This document shows, one piece after another, positions 8,835 to 20,833 of a DNA stretch of 64,000 nt. Position numbers and translations under genes: made by a program. A model generated the notes under the pieces. The model was not told where the DNA came from, did no database searches, and saw only the letters and a list, made by a program, of their open reading frames with translations. Source of the stretch: Pseudoxanthomonas suwonensis J47 (GTDB lineage: Bacteria > Pseudomonadota > Gammaproteobacteria > Xanthomonadales > Xanthomonadaceae); assembly GCF_000513955.1 (NCBI RefSeq), contig NZ_KI911328.1:62001-126000 (forward strand). The letters run 5' to 3'. Numbering within the stretch: position 1 is the stretch's first letter; every line of letters begins with the position of its first letter.

Positions 8835-11426
8835 TCAGGCCGCCACGCTCGCCGCCGTCTCGCGGTATTCCTCGATCTGGTCGAAGTTCATGTAGCGGTA
8901 GATCTCCGCGCCCTTCTCGTTGATCACGCCGATGTCCGCCATGTACTCCTCCTTGGTCGGGATCTTGCCCAGGCGCGAGCAGATCGCCGCCAGCTCGGCC
9001 GAACCCAGGAACACGTTGGAGTTGCGGCCCAGGCGGTTCGGGAAGTTGCGGGTCGAGGTGGAGAACACCGTGGCGCCTTCGCGGACCTGGGCCTGGTTGC
9101 CCATGCACAGCGAGCAGCCCGGCATTTCCATGCGCGCGCCGGCGGTGCCGAAGGTGCCGTAGTGGCCTTCCTTGGTCAGCTCCGAGGCGTCCATCTTGGT
9201 CGGCGGCGCGACCCACAGGCGGGTCGGGATGTCGCGCTTGCCTTCCAGCAGCTTGGCCGCGGCACGGAAGTGGCCGATGTTGGTCATGCACGAACCGATG
9301 AAGACCTCGTCGATCTTCGTACCGGCCACGTCGGACAGGGTCTTCACGTCGTCCGGGTCGTTCGGGCAGGCCAGCAGCGGCTCGTGCACCTCGGCCAGGT
9401 CGATCTCGATGACCGCGGCGTACTCGGCGTCGGCATCGGGCTCGAGCAGCTGCGGGTTGGCCAGCCACTCTTCCATCTTCTTGATCCGGCGGGCCAGCGA
9501 ACGGGCGTCCTGGTAGCCCTCGGCGATCATCCACTTCAGCAGCGTAATGTTGCTGTTGAGGTACTCGATGATCGGCTCCTTGTTCAGGCGCACGGTGCAG
9601 CCGGCGGCCGAACGCTCGGCCGAGGCGTCGGACAGCTCGAACGCCTGCTCCACCTTCAGGTCCGGCAGGCCTTCGATCTCGAGGATGCGGCCGGAGAAGA
9701 TGTTCTTCTTGCCCTGCTTGGCGACGGTCAGCAGGCCCTGCTTGATGGCGTAGTACGGGATCGCATTGACCAGGTCACGCAGGGTCACGCCCGGCTGCAT
9801 CTGGCCCTTGAAGCGCACCAGCACCGACTCCGGCATGTCCAGCGGCATCACGCCGGTGGCGGCGGCGAAGGCGACCAGGCCCGAACCGGCCGGGAACGAG
9901 ATGCCCACCGGGAAACGGGTGTGCGAGTCACCGCCGGTGCCGACGGTGTCGGGCAGCAGCATGCGGTTGAGCCAGCTGTGGATCACGCCGTCGCCCGGGC
10001 GCAGCGAGACGCCGCCGCGGGTGGAGATGAACTCCGGCAGTGTGTGGTGGGTCTTGACGTCGACCGGCTTCGGATAGGCCGCGGTGTGGCAGAACGACTG
10101 CATCACCAGGTCGGCCGAGAAGCCCAGGCAGGCCAGGTCCTTCAGCTCGTCGCGGGTCATCGGGCCGGTGGTGTCCTGGGAACCGACCGAGGTCATCTTC
10201 GGCTCGCAGTAGGTGCCCGGGCGCACGCCCTTGCCTTCCGGCAGGCCGCAGGCGCGACCGACCATCTTCTGCGCCAGCGAATAGCCCTTGCCGGTGTCGG
10301 CCGGCTGCTGCGGCAGGCGGAACAGGGTCGAGGCCGGCAGGCCCAGCGACTCGCGCGCCTTGGCGGTCAGGCCGCGGCCGATGATCAGCGGGATGCGGCC
10401 GCCGGCGCGCACCTCGTCGAACAGCACGTCGGACTTGACCTTGAACTCGGCGATGACTTCGCCGTTCTTGATCGCCTTGCCCGCGTACGGCTGCAGCTCG
10501 ACGACGTCGCCGTGCTCCATCTTCGACACGTCCAGCTCGATCGGCAGGGCGCCGGCGTCTTCCATGGTGTTGTAGAAGATCGGGGCGATCTTGCCGCCCA
10601 GGCAGACGCCGCCGGCGCGCTTGTTCGGGATGTACGGGATGTCGTCGCCGGTCCACCACAGCACCGAGTTGGTCGCCGACTTGCGCGAGGAGCCGGTGCC
10701 GACCACGTCGCCGACGTAGGCGACCAGGTGGCCCTTCTCCTTGAGCTTGAGGATCTCGCCGATCGGGCCGCGCTTGCCGTCTTCCTCCGGCACGAACGGC
10801 GCGTCGCCGCGCTTGTTCTTCAGCATCGCCAGGGCGTGCATCGGGATGTCCGGGCGGGTGGTGGCGTCCGGGGCCGGCGACAGGTCGTCGGTGTTGGTCT
10901 CGCCCGGCACCTTGAACACGGTGATGGTCAGGCTCTCCGGCACTTCCGGCTTGCTGGTGAACCACTCGGCGTCGGCCCAGCTCTGCAGCACGGCCTTGGC
11001 GTTGGGATTGCCGGCCTTGGCCTTCTCTTCCACGTCGTGGAACTGGTCGAACACCAGCAGGGTGTGCTTCAGGCCTTCGGCGGCGATGGCGCCGACCTCG
11101 GCGTCGTCCAGCAGCTCGATCAGCGGCGAGACGTTGTAGCCGCCGAGCATGGTGCCCAGCAGCTCGGTGGCGCGGGCGCGGCTGATCAGCGGGTTCTTCT
11201 CGCTGCCGAAGGCCAGCGCGGCCAGGTAGGAGGCCTTGACCTTGGCGGCGTCGTCGACGCCGGCGGGAACGCGGTGGGTGAGCAGGTCGACCAGGAACTG
11301 CTCTTCGCCGGCCGGCGGGTTCTTCAGCAGCTCGATGACCTCGGCGGTCTGCTGCGCGCTCAGCGGCAGCGGCGGGATGCCGAGGGCGGCGCGCTCGGCG
11401 ACGTGGTGGCGGTAGGCTTCCAACAT
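8835..11426 (-). CDS. acnB: Aconitate hydratase B / 2-methylisocitrate dehydratase
   Basis: An 863-residue [4Fe-4S] enzyme interconverting citrate and isocitrate in the TCA cycle, cytoplasmic. It aligns along its whole length with E. coli AcnB: N-terminal HEAT-like domain ([16 protein letters not shown]), swivel domain with [19 protein letters not shown], and cluster cysteines in [13 protein letters not shown] and [12 protein letters not shown]. The start is the ATG at 11426, matching E. coli AcnB, with GGAG at 11435-11438. An upstream TTG is less likely. The AcnB family is also known as an iron-responsive RNA-binding protein. The opposite-strand acnA lies 0.9 kb away, so the cell has both isoforms flanking a toxin-antitoxin pair. 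Confidence 0.97.
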   Translation of the reverse strand: MLEAYRHHVAERAALGIPPLPLSAQQTAEVIELLKNPPAGEEQFLVDLLTHRVPAGVDDAAKVKASYLAALAFGSEKNPLISRARATELLGTMLGGYNVSPLIELLDDAEVGAIAAEGLKHTLLVFDQFHDVEEKAKAGNPNAKAVLQSWADAEWFTSKPEVPESLTITVFKVPGETNTDDLSPAPDATTRPDIPMHALAMLKNKRGDAPFVPEEDGKRGPIGEILKLKEKGHLVAYVGDVVGTGSSRKSATNSVLWWTGDDIPYIPNKRAGGVCLGGKIAPIFYNTMEDAGALPIELDVSKMEHGDVVELQPYAGKAIKNGEVIAEFKVKSDVLFDEVRAGGRIPLIIGRGLTAKARESLGLPASTLFRLPQQPADTGKGYSLAQKMVGRACGLPEGKGVRPGTYCEPKMTSVGSQDTTGPMTRDELKDLACLGFSADLVMQSFCHTAAYPKPVDVKTHHTLPEFISTRGGVSLRPGDGVIHSWLNRMLLPDTVGTGGDSHTRFPVGISFPAGSGLVAFAAATGVMPLDMPESVLVRFKGQMQPGVTLRDLVNAIPYYAIKQGLLTVAKQGKKNIFSGRILEIEGLPDLKVEQAFELSDASAERSAAGCTVRLNKEPIIEYLNSNITLLKWMIAEGYQDARSLARRIKKMEEWLANPQLLEPDADAEYAAVIEIDLAEVHEPLLACPNDPDDVKTLSDVAGTKIDEVFIGSCMTNIGHFRAAAKLLEGKRDIPTRLWVAPPTKMDASELTKEGHYGTFGTAGARMEMPGCSLCMGNQAQVREGATVFSTSTRNFPNRLGRNSNVFLGSAELAAICSRLGKIPTKEEYMADIGVINEKGAEIYRYMNFDQIEEYRETAASVAA

Positions 11427-11468
11427 GGACAACTCCGGGGAACGGAACAGGTAAAGGATTCTTCGGGC

Positions 11469-11867
11469 TCAGGCTTGCGGCACGATCAGCTTCAGGCCCT
11501 TGAAGTAGTCGCGGTAAAAGGCGTCGTTCCAGGTGACCAGGCCGTCGCACTGGAGCATGGCGTGGGCGCCGACCATGAACTCGCCGATGCGGTGGCCGGC
11601 ACCGCCGCGCTGGCGGTGCCGGCGCAGCATCTCGCCGGCGCGCAGGGCGGACTTGGCCTCGAGCGGGCTGAAATGGATGCCCATCTCCTCCAGCGCTTCC
11701 TGGACTTCGGCGCCGCCGCGCAGCGCGGCGCACAGCTCGGCAAGGGTGGTGCCGCTCACGACCACGCGGCCGCCGACCAGCGCCTGGCGCAGGCAGGCCT
11801 CGACCGCGTCGGCGCGGGGGCCATCGCTGAGCAGCTCGATCAGGACCGGGGAATCGACCGCGATCAT
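11469..11867 (-). CDS. PIN-domain toxin, VapC-like
   Basis: 132 residues with the PIN ribonuclease layout: Asp5 (MIAVDSPVLIELL), Glu44 (TTLAELCAAL), Glu96 (HRIGEFMVGAHA) and Asp115 (VTWNDAFYRDYF), the spaced acidic residues that bind Mg in this family. VapC proteins cleave RNA, often tRNA or rRNA, and are neutralised by the cognate antitoxin. Its ATG overlaps the antitoxin stop by 4 nt (ATGA), the usual operon arrangement. Glu96 stands where many relatives have Asp. The stop lies 42 nt before acnB on the same strand, so readthrough into acnB is possible. Confidence 0.85.
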   Translation of the reverse strand: MIAVDSPVLIELLSDGPRADAVEACLRQALVGGRVVVSGTTLAELCAALRGGAEVQEALEEMGIHFSPLEAKSALRAGEMLRRHRQRGGAGHRIGEFMVGAHAMLQCDGLVTWNDAFYRDYFKGLKLIVPQA

Positions 11868-12094
11868 GCCTCGCCTTCGTTACGAAGGCTGCGTACGGCA
11901 TCCTCGGCGGACTCGAAGCCGTCGAGGGCGAACTTGCCGCGGGCGCGGGAAATGGCGTCGTCCACGCTCTTGCGCAGGACGATCCGGCTGCCCTCCAGCT
12001 CGACCTTGAGCAGGGTGCCCTTGGTCAGGCCCAGCGCGTCACGCACCGCCTTGGGCAGGGTGATCTGGCCGCGCTCGGCAACGGTGGCTTCCAT
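11864..12094 (-). CDS. AbrB/MazE-fold antitoxin, VapB-like
   Basis: 76 residues starting at ATG 12094, with GGGAGG just upstream. The N-terminus METVAERGQ-type segment (ERGQITLPKAVRDALGL) is the swapped-hairpin DNA-binding AbrB motif seen in VapB and MazE. The C-terminal tail (DAISRARGKFALDGFESAED) is acidic and probably wraps the toxin. It should repress its own promoter with the PIN partner. A longer in-frame start at 12250 is rejected because it lacks a ribosome site and would read across the AT-rich promoter. Confidence 0.85.
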   Translation of the reverse strand: MEATVAERGQITLPKAVRDALGLTKGTLLKVELEGSRIVLRKSVDDAISRARGKFALDGFESAEDAVRSLRNEGEA

Positions 12095-12125
12095 GGGGCG
12101 CCTCCCGGGTAGATGGTATGGCGAA

Positions 12126-12154
12126 ATAATACATACTTTTCCATGCATACTCAA
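12126..12154 (-). promoter_or_regulatory. Promoter/operator of the toxin-antitoxin operon
   Basis: Read on the minus strand: TTGAGT (12154-12149), exactly 17 nt, then TATTAT (12131-12126), in a sharply AT-rich island. The start site would be near 12119, about 25 nt before the antitoxin ATG. Two direct octamers, GTATGCAT and GTATGTAT, 14 nt apart, lie within the spacer region and are plausible antitoxin operator half-sites. Confidence 0.7.
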
Positions 12155-12306
12155 ACCTGCATGGGGCATTCCGGGCCAGAATGGCCCTGCCCCGCGACCA
12201 CCGGCGCCATTGCCGGCCGTGACGGTCCTGTTATTGAATGGCAGCGACAATCGACGATTGCCCTTTCCGCCGCCGGGACTGGCGGCGCCAGCCAGAGGAG
12301 CCCGCC

Positions 12307-15075
<2,769 letters not shown>

Positions 15076-15080
15076 CCGCC

Positions 15081-15104
15081 CCCTGCCGGGACGGCCCGGC
15101 AGGG
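15081..15104 (+). terminator. Hairpin after acnA
   Basis: CCCTGCCGGG (15081-15090) pairs perfectly with CCCGGCAGGG (15095-15104) around an ACGG loop, 6 nt past the acnA stop. There is no U-tract on either strand. Its position between convergent genes suggests termination or 3'-end protection. Confidence 0.55.
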
Positions 15105-15152
15105 AGGCACCGCGTTCCCCGACTGCCCCGGCGCGCGCCGCGCCTGGGCTCT

Positions 15153-15626
15153 TTATTGGCCGCCCCTCGGCTTCCAATCGGCGTAGTACAGGCGCCACCC
15201 GTCGTCCCCGTCGCGCCAGGCCGAGGTGACCTCCCAGGCCTGCGCGCGCTCGGGCAGGAAGCGGTTGCCGCCGGTGGCCAGGGCACTGAAGCGCACGGTC
15301 GCGCGCTGGCCCTGCAGTTCCACCTCGGCCGGGCCGAGAGTCACCCCGATGCTTGCATTGGCCAGCACTTGCGCGCGCACTATCTGCTGCAACGCAGCAC
15401 GATCCATGCCACCGGGACCGGCGAAATCCTCGGCCACGCCGTCCATGAAGGCGGACGCGTTGCGCTCCTCCAGCGCGGCCTGCATCGTCGAAATCCGCTC
15501 GCGCAGACGCTGTTCCGGAGGTTCGCGCGAACACCCCGCCAGCACCACCAGGACCGCCAGCATCCCCGCCACGACCGCCGCCTTTGCCATCCCACCCCTT
15601 CGCCGCATGTGCTTCGCCTTTTCCAT
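15153..15626 (-). CDS. Small lipoprotein, NTF2/SnoaL-like domain possible
   Basis: 157 residues with a lipoprotein signal: basic start, hydrophobic core (AVVAGMLAVLVVLAGC) and lipobox Cys32. The mature part begins with a helical RLRERISTMQAALEERNASAF and ends AWEVTSAWRDGDDGWRLYYADWKP, the layout of NTF2-like domains, but I cannot assign an activity. In-frame ATGs at 15608 and 15590 are alternative starts; the last has a GGGGTGGG stretch before it. It is convergent with acnA and divergent from rpfB, in a position between rpfA and rpfB. Confidence 0.75.
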   Translation of the reverse strand: MEKAKHMRRRGGMAKAAVVAGMLAVLVVLAGCSREPPEQRLRERISTMQAALEERNASAFMDGVAEDFAGPGGMDRAALQQIVRAQVLANASIGVTLGPAEVELQGQRATVRFSALATGGNRFLPERAQAWEVTSAWRDGDDGWRLYYADWKPRGGQ

Positions 15627-15649
15627 CCGGAACGGTATGCTCCCACTCC

Positions 15650-15667
15650 GGCACGCCAGAGCGTGCC
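15650..15667. promoter_or_regulatory. Perfect inverted repeat in the rpfB divergent region
   Basis: GGCACGC (15650-15656), CAGA, GCGTGCC (15661-15667), directly followed by an AT-rich TTGACTATATTTGACA (15668-15683). It lies between the divergent lipoprotein gene and rpfB, so it cannot terminate either and is better read as an operator or leader element. TTGACA at 15678-15683 matches a -35 box, but no good -10 follows at the right distance. Confidence 0.4.
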
Positions 15668-15714
15668 TTGACTATATTTGACAAATGGCCACACCACCTC
15701 GGGAGGGAGGCGCA

Positions 15715-17412
15715 ATGAATCCGGATCGTCCTTGGTTGCAGAGTTATCCGCAGGGCGTGCCCGCGGAGATCGATCCGGACGAATACCGCTCGATCCCGGC
15801 GGTGTTCGCGTCCTCGGTGAAGCGCTACGGCGAACGCCCCGCGTACCGCAACCTCGGCAAGACCATGACCTACGCCGAGGTCGACGAACTGAGCAGGCAG
15901 TTCGCCGCCTACCTGCTGGGCGAGCTCGGGCTGAAGAAGGGCGATCGCGTCGCGATCATGATGCCCAACTGCCTGCAGTACCCGATCGCGACCTTCGGCG
16001 TCCTGCGCGCCGGCCTGACCGTGGTCAACGTCAACCCGCTGTACACCGCGCGCGAGCTCAAGCACCAGCTGGTCGACGCCGGCGCCGCGGCGATCGTGGT
16101 GGTCGACAACTTCGGCCACACCGTGCAGGAAGTGCTGGCCGAGACCCCGCTCAAGCAGGTCATCACCACCGGCCTGGGCGACATGCTCGGCTTCCCGAAG
16201 GGCCCCATCGTCAACTTCGTGCTGAAGTACGTGAAGAAGATGGTGCCGGAGTACGACATCCCCGGCGCCGTGCGCTTCAAGGACGCGCTGGCGGCCGGCA
16301 AGCGCCACCCGCTGCCGCAGGTCGACATCGACCCGGGCGACATCGCCTTCCTGCAGTACACCGGCGGCACCACCGGCGTGGCCAAGGGCGCGATGCTGAC
16401 CCACCGCAACCTGGTGGCGAACATGCAGCAGGCTTCGGCCTGGCTGGGCGCCAACAAGCTCGAGCGCGGCAAGGAAGTGATCATCACCGCGCTGCCGCTG
16501 TACCACATCTTCGCGCTGACGGCGAACGGCCTGGTGTTCATGGAGCTCGGTGGCCTCAACCACCTGATCACCAACCCGCGCGACATGCCGAACTTCGTCA
16601 AGGAGCTGAAGACCTCCGGCTTCACCGCGATCACCGGCGTCAACACCCTGTTCAATGGCCTGCTCAACACGCCGGGCTTCGACGAGGTGGATTTCTCGAA
16701 GCTCAAGATCACCCTGGGCGGCGGCATGGCCGTGCAGCGCGCGGTGGCCGAGCGCTGGAAGAAGGTCACCGGCGTGACCCTGGTCGAGGCCTACGGCCTG
16801 ACCGAGACTTCGCCGGCGGTGTGCATCAATCCGCTGGACCTGAAGGAATTCAACGGCTCGATCGGCCTGCCGATCCCGTCCACCGACGTGTGCATCAAGG
16901 ACGACGACGGCAAGGAAGTGCCGCAGGGCGAGGTCGGCGAGCTGTGCGTCAAGGGCCCGCAGGTGATGAAGGGCTACTGGCAGCGTCCGGAAGAGACGGC
17001 CAAGGTGATCGACGCCGACGGCTGGCTCCACACCGGCGACATGGCGCGCATCGACGAGAAGGGCTTCGTCTACATCGTCGACCGCAAGAAGGACATGATC
17101 CTGGTCTCGGGCTTCAACGTGTACCCGAACGAGATCGAGGACGTGGTCGCGGCGATGCCGGGCGTGCTGGAAGTGGCCGCGGTCGGCGTGCCGGACGAGC
17201 GTTCGGGCGAGGCGGTGAAGCTGTTCGTGGTGAAGAAGGACCCGTCGCTCACCGCCGAACAGATCAAGGCCTACTGCCGCGAGGCGCTGACCGGCTACAA
17301 GCAGCCGCGCCACATCGAGTTCCGCACCGAGCTGCCGAAGAGCAACGTCGGCAAGATCCTGCGCAAGGAACTGCGCGACCCGGCGCCGGCCACCCAGGCC
17401 GCCGCGCACTGA
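15715..17412 (+). CDS. rpfB: Long-chain fatty-acyl-CoA ligase RpfB
   Basis: A 565-residue ATP-dependent acyl-CoA synthetase (FadD family) that activates long-chain fatty acids and, in Xanthomonas, is linked to processing and turnover of the DSF signal. Adenylate-forming motifs: [13 protein letters not shown] near residue 215, YGLTETSP near 360, GWLHTGD near 436, [20 protein letters not shown], and the catalytic Lys near the end ([15 protein letters not shown]). The start at 15715 follows GGGAGGGA at 15701-15708; an upstream ATG at 15685 would add ten residues but has no ribosome site. It lies 242 nt before rpfF on the same strand, with its own hairpin between, so rpfF probably also has its own promoter. 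Confidence 0.93.
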   Translation: MNPDRPWLQSYPQGVPAEIDPDEYRSIPAVFASSVKRYGERPAYRNLGKTMTYAEVDELSRQFAAYLLGELGLKKGDRVAIMMPNCLQYPIATFGVLRAGLTVVNVNPLYTARELKHQLVDAGAAAIVVVDNFGHTVQEVLAETPLKQVITTGLGDMLGFPKGPIVNFVLKYVKKMVPEYDIPGAVRFKDALAAGKRHPLPQVDIDPGDIAFLQYTGGTTGVAKGAMLTHRNLVANMQQASAWLGANKLERGKEVIITALPLYHIFALTANGLVFMELGGLNHLITNPRDMPNFVKELKTSGFTAITGVNTLFNGLLNTPGFDEVDFSKLKITLGGGMAVQRAVAERWKKVTGVTLVEAYGLTETSPAVCINPLDLKEFNGSIGLPIPSTDVCIKDDDGKEVPQGEVGELCVKGPQVMKGYWQRPEETAKVIDADGWLHTGDMARIDEKGFVYIVDRKKDMILVSGFNVYPNEIEDVVAAMPGVLEVAAVGVPDERSGEAVKLFVVKKDPSLTAEQIKAYCREALTGYKQPRHIEFRTELPKSNVGKILRKELRDPAPATQAAAH

Positions 17413-17421
17413 CGTCCCGGC

Positions 17422-17446
17422 GGGCGGCGGCCACGCGCCGCCGCCC
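17422..17446 (+). terminator. GC-rich hairpin after rpfB
   Basis: GGGCGGCGGC (17422-17431) and GCCGCCGCCC (17437-17446) form a perfect 10-bp stem with a 5-nt loop, 9 nt after the rpfB stop. There is no U-tract, so it may reduce rather than abolish readthrough into rpfF. Confidence 0.5.
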
Positions 17447-17563
17447 TGCCCTCCAGTCCCCCGCACCCCCAAACCCACGCCCCGCGTGCGTCTTCCGCGG
17501 GCGTCTGGAGGCCCGTCTTTCCCCTCCTGCCACGCAGGATCCCGCCCCCGGCGGCCAGAACGG

Positions 17564-17631
17564 TTTAACTTTCGGTTCAGGTGTAGCATGGCCCGGCAGC
17601 AATCACGCCTGCCGCGATTCCCTCGGCAGGC
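17564..17631 (+). promoter_or_regulatory. Putative rpfF promoter region and leader hairpin
   Basis: The rpfB-rpfF gap holds an AT-rich patch (TTTAACTTTCGG at 17564-17575) and TAGCAT (17584-17589) that could be a weak -10. Downstream, GCCTGCCG (17607-17614) pairs perfectly with CGGCAGGC (17624-17631) around a 9-nt loop, ending 23 nt before the rpfF ATG and just upstream of its GGAG. A leader hairpin here could tune DSF-synthase translation. The promoter part is weak evidence. Confidence 0.4.
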
Positions 17632-17654
17632 CCGAAGCCCCCGGAGAAGACGCC

Positions 17655-18524
17655 ATGAGCAATATCGAGAAACTGCAGCGCACCCACACCTTCCCGACCA
17701 TCCGCGTGCAGGTCCCCGCGGACGGCAGCGCGCACTGGCTGTACATGCACGCCGACGCAGGCCCGGGTACGCGCCCCTGTTGCCGCTCCGAGGTCATCGA
17801 CGACATCTGGGGCTACATGGCCTCCATCACCCTGCGCGAGGCGCAGCGCAACCAGGGCCGCCTGCGCCACCTGGTGCTCGCCTCCGACGCTTCGGCGTTC
17901 AACCTCGGCGGCGACCTGGACCTGTTCGCCCAGCTGATCCGCGCCGGCGACCGCGAGCGCCTGCTCGGCTACGCGCGCCGCTGCATCGACGGCGTCCACC
18001 ACCTGCACACCGGCCTGGGCGGCGACGTGCACACCATCGCCCTGGTCCAGGGCGACGCGCTCGGCGGCGGCCTGGAAATGGCCCTGGCCTGCCACACCAT
18101 CGTCGCCGAGGAAGGCGTCGGCATGGGCCTGCCGGAGGTGCTGTTCGGGCTGTTCCCGGGCATGGGCGCCTACTCCTTCCTTTGCAAGCGCGTCAGCCCG
18201 CGCCAGGCCGAGAAGATGATCCTCGGCGGCGAGGTCTACAGCAGCGAGGAGATGTACCGGATGGGCGTGGTCGACGTGCTGGTGCCAAAGGGCCAGGGCG
18301 AGTCGGCCGTGCAGGAGATGATCCGCCAGCAGCAGCGCATCCCGCACTCCTACCTGGCCATGAACCAGGTCCGCCGCATCGGCCAGCCGGTCAGCTACGA
18401 CGAGCTGATGGGCATCACCGAGGTGTGGGTGGATACCGCCCTGGCGCTGGGCGACAAGTCGCTGAAGACCATGGAGCGCATCGTGCGTGCGCAGACCCGG
18501 AGGTCCGCTTCGGAAGCCGCCTGA
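17655..18524 (+). CDS. rpfF: DSF synthase RpfF (crotonase-fold acyl-ACP thioesterase/dehydratase)
   Basis: A 289-residue crotonase-superfamily enzyme making the diffusible signal factor, a cis-2-unsaturated fatty acid, from acyl-ACP in the cytoplasm. It aligns closely with X. campestris RpfF. The two catalytic glutamates occupy the same numbers, Glu141 (ALGGGLEMALACHTIVAEEG) and Glu161 (GMGLPEVLFGLFPGMGAYSF), and FNLGGDLDLFAQLIR and EVWVDTALALGDKSLKTMER are family-specific. GGAG lies upstream of the ATG. A strong terminator follows. It is convergent with rpfC, whose product in Xanthomonas binds and restrains RpfF. The assignment is near certain; the acyl chain made cannot be predicted. Confidence 0.97.
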   Translation: MSNIEKLQRTHTFPTIRVQVPADGSAHWLYMHADAGPGTRPCCRSEVIDDIWGYMASITLREAQRNQGRLRHLVLASDASAFNLGGDLDLFAQLIRAGDRERLLGYARRCIDGVHHLHTGLGGDVHTIALVQGDALGGGLEMALACHTIVAEEGVGMGLPEVLFGLFPGMGAYSFLCKRVSPRQAEKMILGGEVYSSEEMYRMGVVDVLVPKGQGESAVQEMIRQQQRIPHSYLAMNQVRRIGQPVSYDELMGITEVWVDTALALGDKSLKTMERIVRAQTRRSASEAA

Positions 18525-18567
18525 TCGGACCGGCGGCCCCGTAGCCGCCCCGCCCGTAGGGGGATCG

Positions 18568-18596
18568 GGCCCGGCTGGATGCCGGGCCTTTGTTTT
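18568..18596 (+). terminator. Rho-independent terminator of rpfF
   Basis: GGCCCGGC (18568-18575), loop TGGAT, GCCGGGCC (18581-18588), followed by TTTGTTTT (18589-18596). The stem and U-rich tail are canonical in the rpfF direction, in the gap before convergent rpfC. Confidence 0.88.
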
Positions 18597-18640
18597 GCGC
18601 GTGCGGAAGGATTCGAAGCGGCGGAAACGCCGCCTGGCGC

Positions 18641-20833
18641 TCAGCCCGGTTCGCCGCCGCCGTCGCGGACCGTCCCGCGCGCACGTTCGCGCGCGGCCAG
18701 CGCGTCGCGGCCCTGGGTCAGCGCGGCGTTGAGCATGGCGATGCGCTGCCGCCATTCGTTGCGGATCTGCCAGTCGGCCAGGCGCATCAGTTCGCTGCCC
18801 TGCGCCGCCACCCGCACCAGGCCGAGGTTGGCCGCCACGCCCTTGATCGCATGGGCATGGTCGCGCAGGCGCGCCCAGTCCGCCGCCTCGGCGGCGTGGG
18901 TCATCGCGCCGATGCAGCCATCAGCGTCGGCCAGGCAGTGGGCGATGAACTCGCGCTCGAAGGCCTCGCCCATGCCCATCTGCGCCAGCTCGTCGAGCAC
19001 CGAGGTGTCGAGCACGCCGTCGGCCGCCTCCCCCGCCGGCCGCGGCACCGGCACGGCGCTGCGGCGGCCGCGCTGGGCGGCGACGTCGGACAGGATTTCC
19101 AGCAGCCGCGTGGCGGCGACCGGCTTGGCCAGGAAGGCGTAGGCGCCGGCCTGTTCGCAGCGCTGGATCGATTCGGGGGTGACGTCGGCGCTGAGCACGA
19201 TCACCGGCGTGCGCGGGCCGCCGCCGGCCTGCATCACCCGCAACTGCTTGAGCAGGTCCAGGCCGCTGACGCCGGGCATGTGCAGGTCGACGATCGCCGC
19301 GTCGAACTCGCCGGCGGCCATCGCGTCGAGCACCTCCTCGCCGCCCTCCACCGAGGTCACCCGGTGGCCGGCCTTCTGCAGCAGGCGCTGCAGGACCATG
19401 CGGTTGGCCTCGTAGTCGTCCGCGATCAGCAGGTGCATGCTGCGCACGCGGGCGCGGTGGCGCAGGAACGGATCGGCGAAGGCGATGACATTCCCGCCGG
19501 CATCGCGCAACGCGGTCTCGCCCTCGACCTCGGCGACCATCGGCGCGGCCGGCTGCGCCGGGCGCTCGGCCGGCGGCTCGAACGGGATCTCGACCCAGAA
19601 CAGGCTGCCGCGCTCCTCCAGGCTCTCGAAGCCGATGCGCCCGCCCATCGCCTCGGCCAGGCCCTTGGCGATGGTGGTGCCCAGGCCGGTGCCGCCGTAG
19701 CGGCGCGCCAGGCTGGCGTCGGCCTGCTCGAAGGCCTTGAACAGGCGGTTGCGCATCGCCGCCGGCACGCCGATGCCGGTGTCGGTGACCGAGAAGCGCA
19801 GGCGCGTGCGGCTGTCGCCCGGCGGCGACGGCACCACGGTGACGTCCACGCGCACCCGGCCCTGGTCGGTGAATTTCACCGCGTTGCCGACCAGGTTCAG
19901 CAGCACCTGGCGCAGGTGGCCGGCGTCGCCGCGCACCCGCTGCGGCACCGCGTCGGCGATCACCACCAGGTAGTCGAGCTTCTTGGCGCGGGCCTGCGGA
20001 TGCAGGATCAGGCCGATGCTGGCCAGCAGCTCGCGCGGCGAGAAATCCTCGGGATTGAGCTTGAGCTTGCCGGCCTCGATCGCGGAGATGTCGAGCACGT
20101 CCTCGACCAGCGCCATCAGCGTGCGGGTCGAGGCCTGGATGGTGCGCACGCATTCGCGCTGCTCGTCGTCCAGGCGGGTGGTGGCCAGCACCTCGGACAT
20201 GCCGGCCAGGCCGTTGAGCGGGGTGCGGAACTCGTGGCTCATGTTGGCCAGGAAGCGGCTCTTGGCCTCGCTGGCGCGGCGCGCCTCCTCGGTGGCGCGG
20301 GTCAGCTGCCGCAGCAGGCTGGACAGGTACAGCGGCACCGCCGCCAGGCCGCACAGCAGGCCGATGCCCAGGCCGAGGATGCGGTGCCAGAACTCGTTGA
20401 ACACCAGCACGCTGCCGAAGCAGGCCAGGGCCATGCCCACCGCCCCGACCAGGTAGCGGTTGCCGTAGCGCAGGCCGTTGCCGACGGTGACCCACATGAT
20501 CACCACGTACATCCAGGCGATCGGCTCGCCCATGCGGATCATGCACGCGGCCATCAGCCCGTAGTCGGCGAACATGCCGGCCACGCGGCGCAGGTCCGAG
20601 CGGCCCGGCCGCGCCAGCAGCGCGCTGAAGATCACCAGGCTCAGCACCAGGCCGGAGCCGACGATCAGGACCACGTCGCGGAACTGCTCCGGGCCCAGGC
20701 CGCTGCGCGAGGACGGCAGCAGCACGTAGGAGAAGATGAGGCTGATCAGCACGATGCGGACCAGCGCCTGGCCGTGTTCGCTGTCGGGCCGGTTGGACAG
20801 CCGCCCGCGGAACCAGGCCAGGATCTCAGACAT
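18641..20833 (-). CDS. rpfC: DSF sensor RpfC, hybrid histidine kinase
   Basis: A 730-residue inner-membrane sensor of DSF that phosphorelays to RpfG and restrains RpfF. Hydrophobic segments fill residues about 22-172. Then come a HisKA domain with His200 (ANMSHEFRTPLNGLAGMSEV), an HATPase domain (NLVGNAVKF, DTGIGVP, GTGLGTTIAKGL), a receiver with Asp516 (AAIVDLHMPGVSG) and a C-terminal HPt with His661 (HAHAIKGVAANLG). These sit within a few residues of the X. campestris positions. The start at 20833 gives MSEILAWFRG; an upstream extension is rejected as it reads back into rpfG. It overlaps the rpfG stop by 8 nt, so it is translated after rpfG from the same mRNA. No rpfH lies between. Confidence 0.96.
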   Translation of the reverse strand: MSEILAWFRGRLSNRPDSEHGQALVRIVLISLIFSYVLLPSSRSGLGPEQFRDVVLIVGSGLVLSLVIFSALLARPGRSDLRRVAGMFADYGLMAACMIRMGEPIAWMYVVIMWVTVGNGLRYGNRYLVGAVGMALACFGSVLVFNEFWHRILGLGIGLLCGLAAVPLYLSSLLRQLTRATEEARRASEAKSRFLANMSHEFRTPLNGLAGMSEVLATTRLDDEQRECVRTIQASTRTLMALVEDVLDISAIEAGKLKLNPEDFSPRELLASIGLILHPQARAKKLDYLVVIADAVPQRVRGDAGHLRQVLLNLVGNAVKFTDQGRVRVDVTVVPSPPGDSRTRLRFSVTDTGIGVPAAMRNRLFKAFEQADASLARRYGGTGLGTTIAKGLAEAMGGRIGFESLEERGSLFWVEIPFEPPAERPAQPAAPMVAEVEGETALRDAGGNVIAFADPFLRHRARVRSMHLLIADDYEANRMVLQRLLQKAGHRVTSVEGGEEVLDAMAAGEFDAAIVDLHMPGVSGLDLLKQLRVMQAGGGPRTPVIVLSADVTPESIQRCEQAGAYAFLAKPVAATRLLEILSDVAAQRGRRSAVPVPRPAGEAADGVLDTSVLDELAQMGMGEAFEREFIAHCLADADGCIGAMTHAAEAADWARLRDHAHAIKGVAANLGLVRVAAQGSELMRLADWQIRNEWRQRIAMLNAALTQGRDALAARERARGTVRDGGGEPG

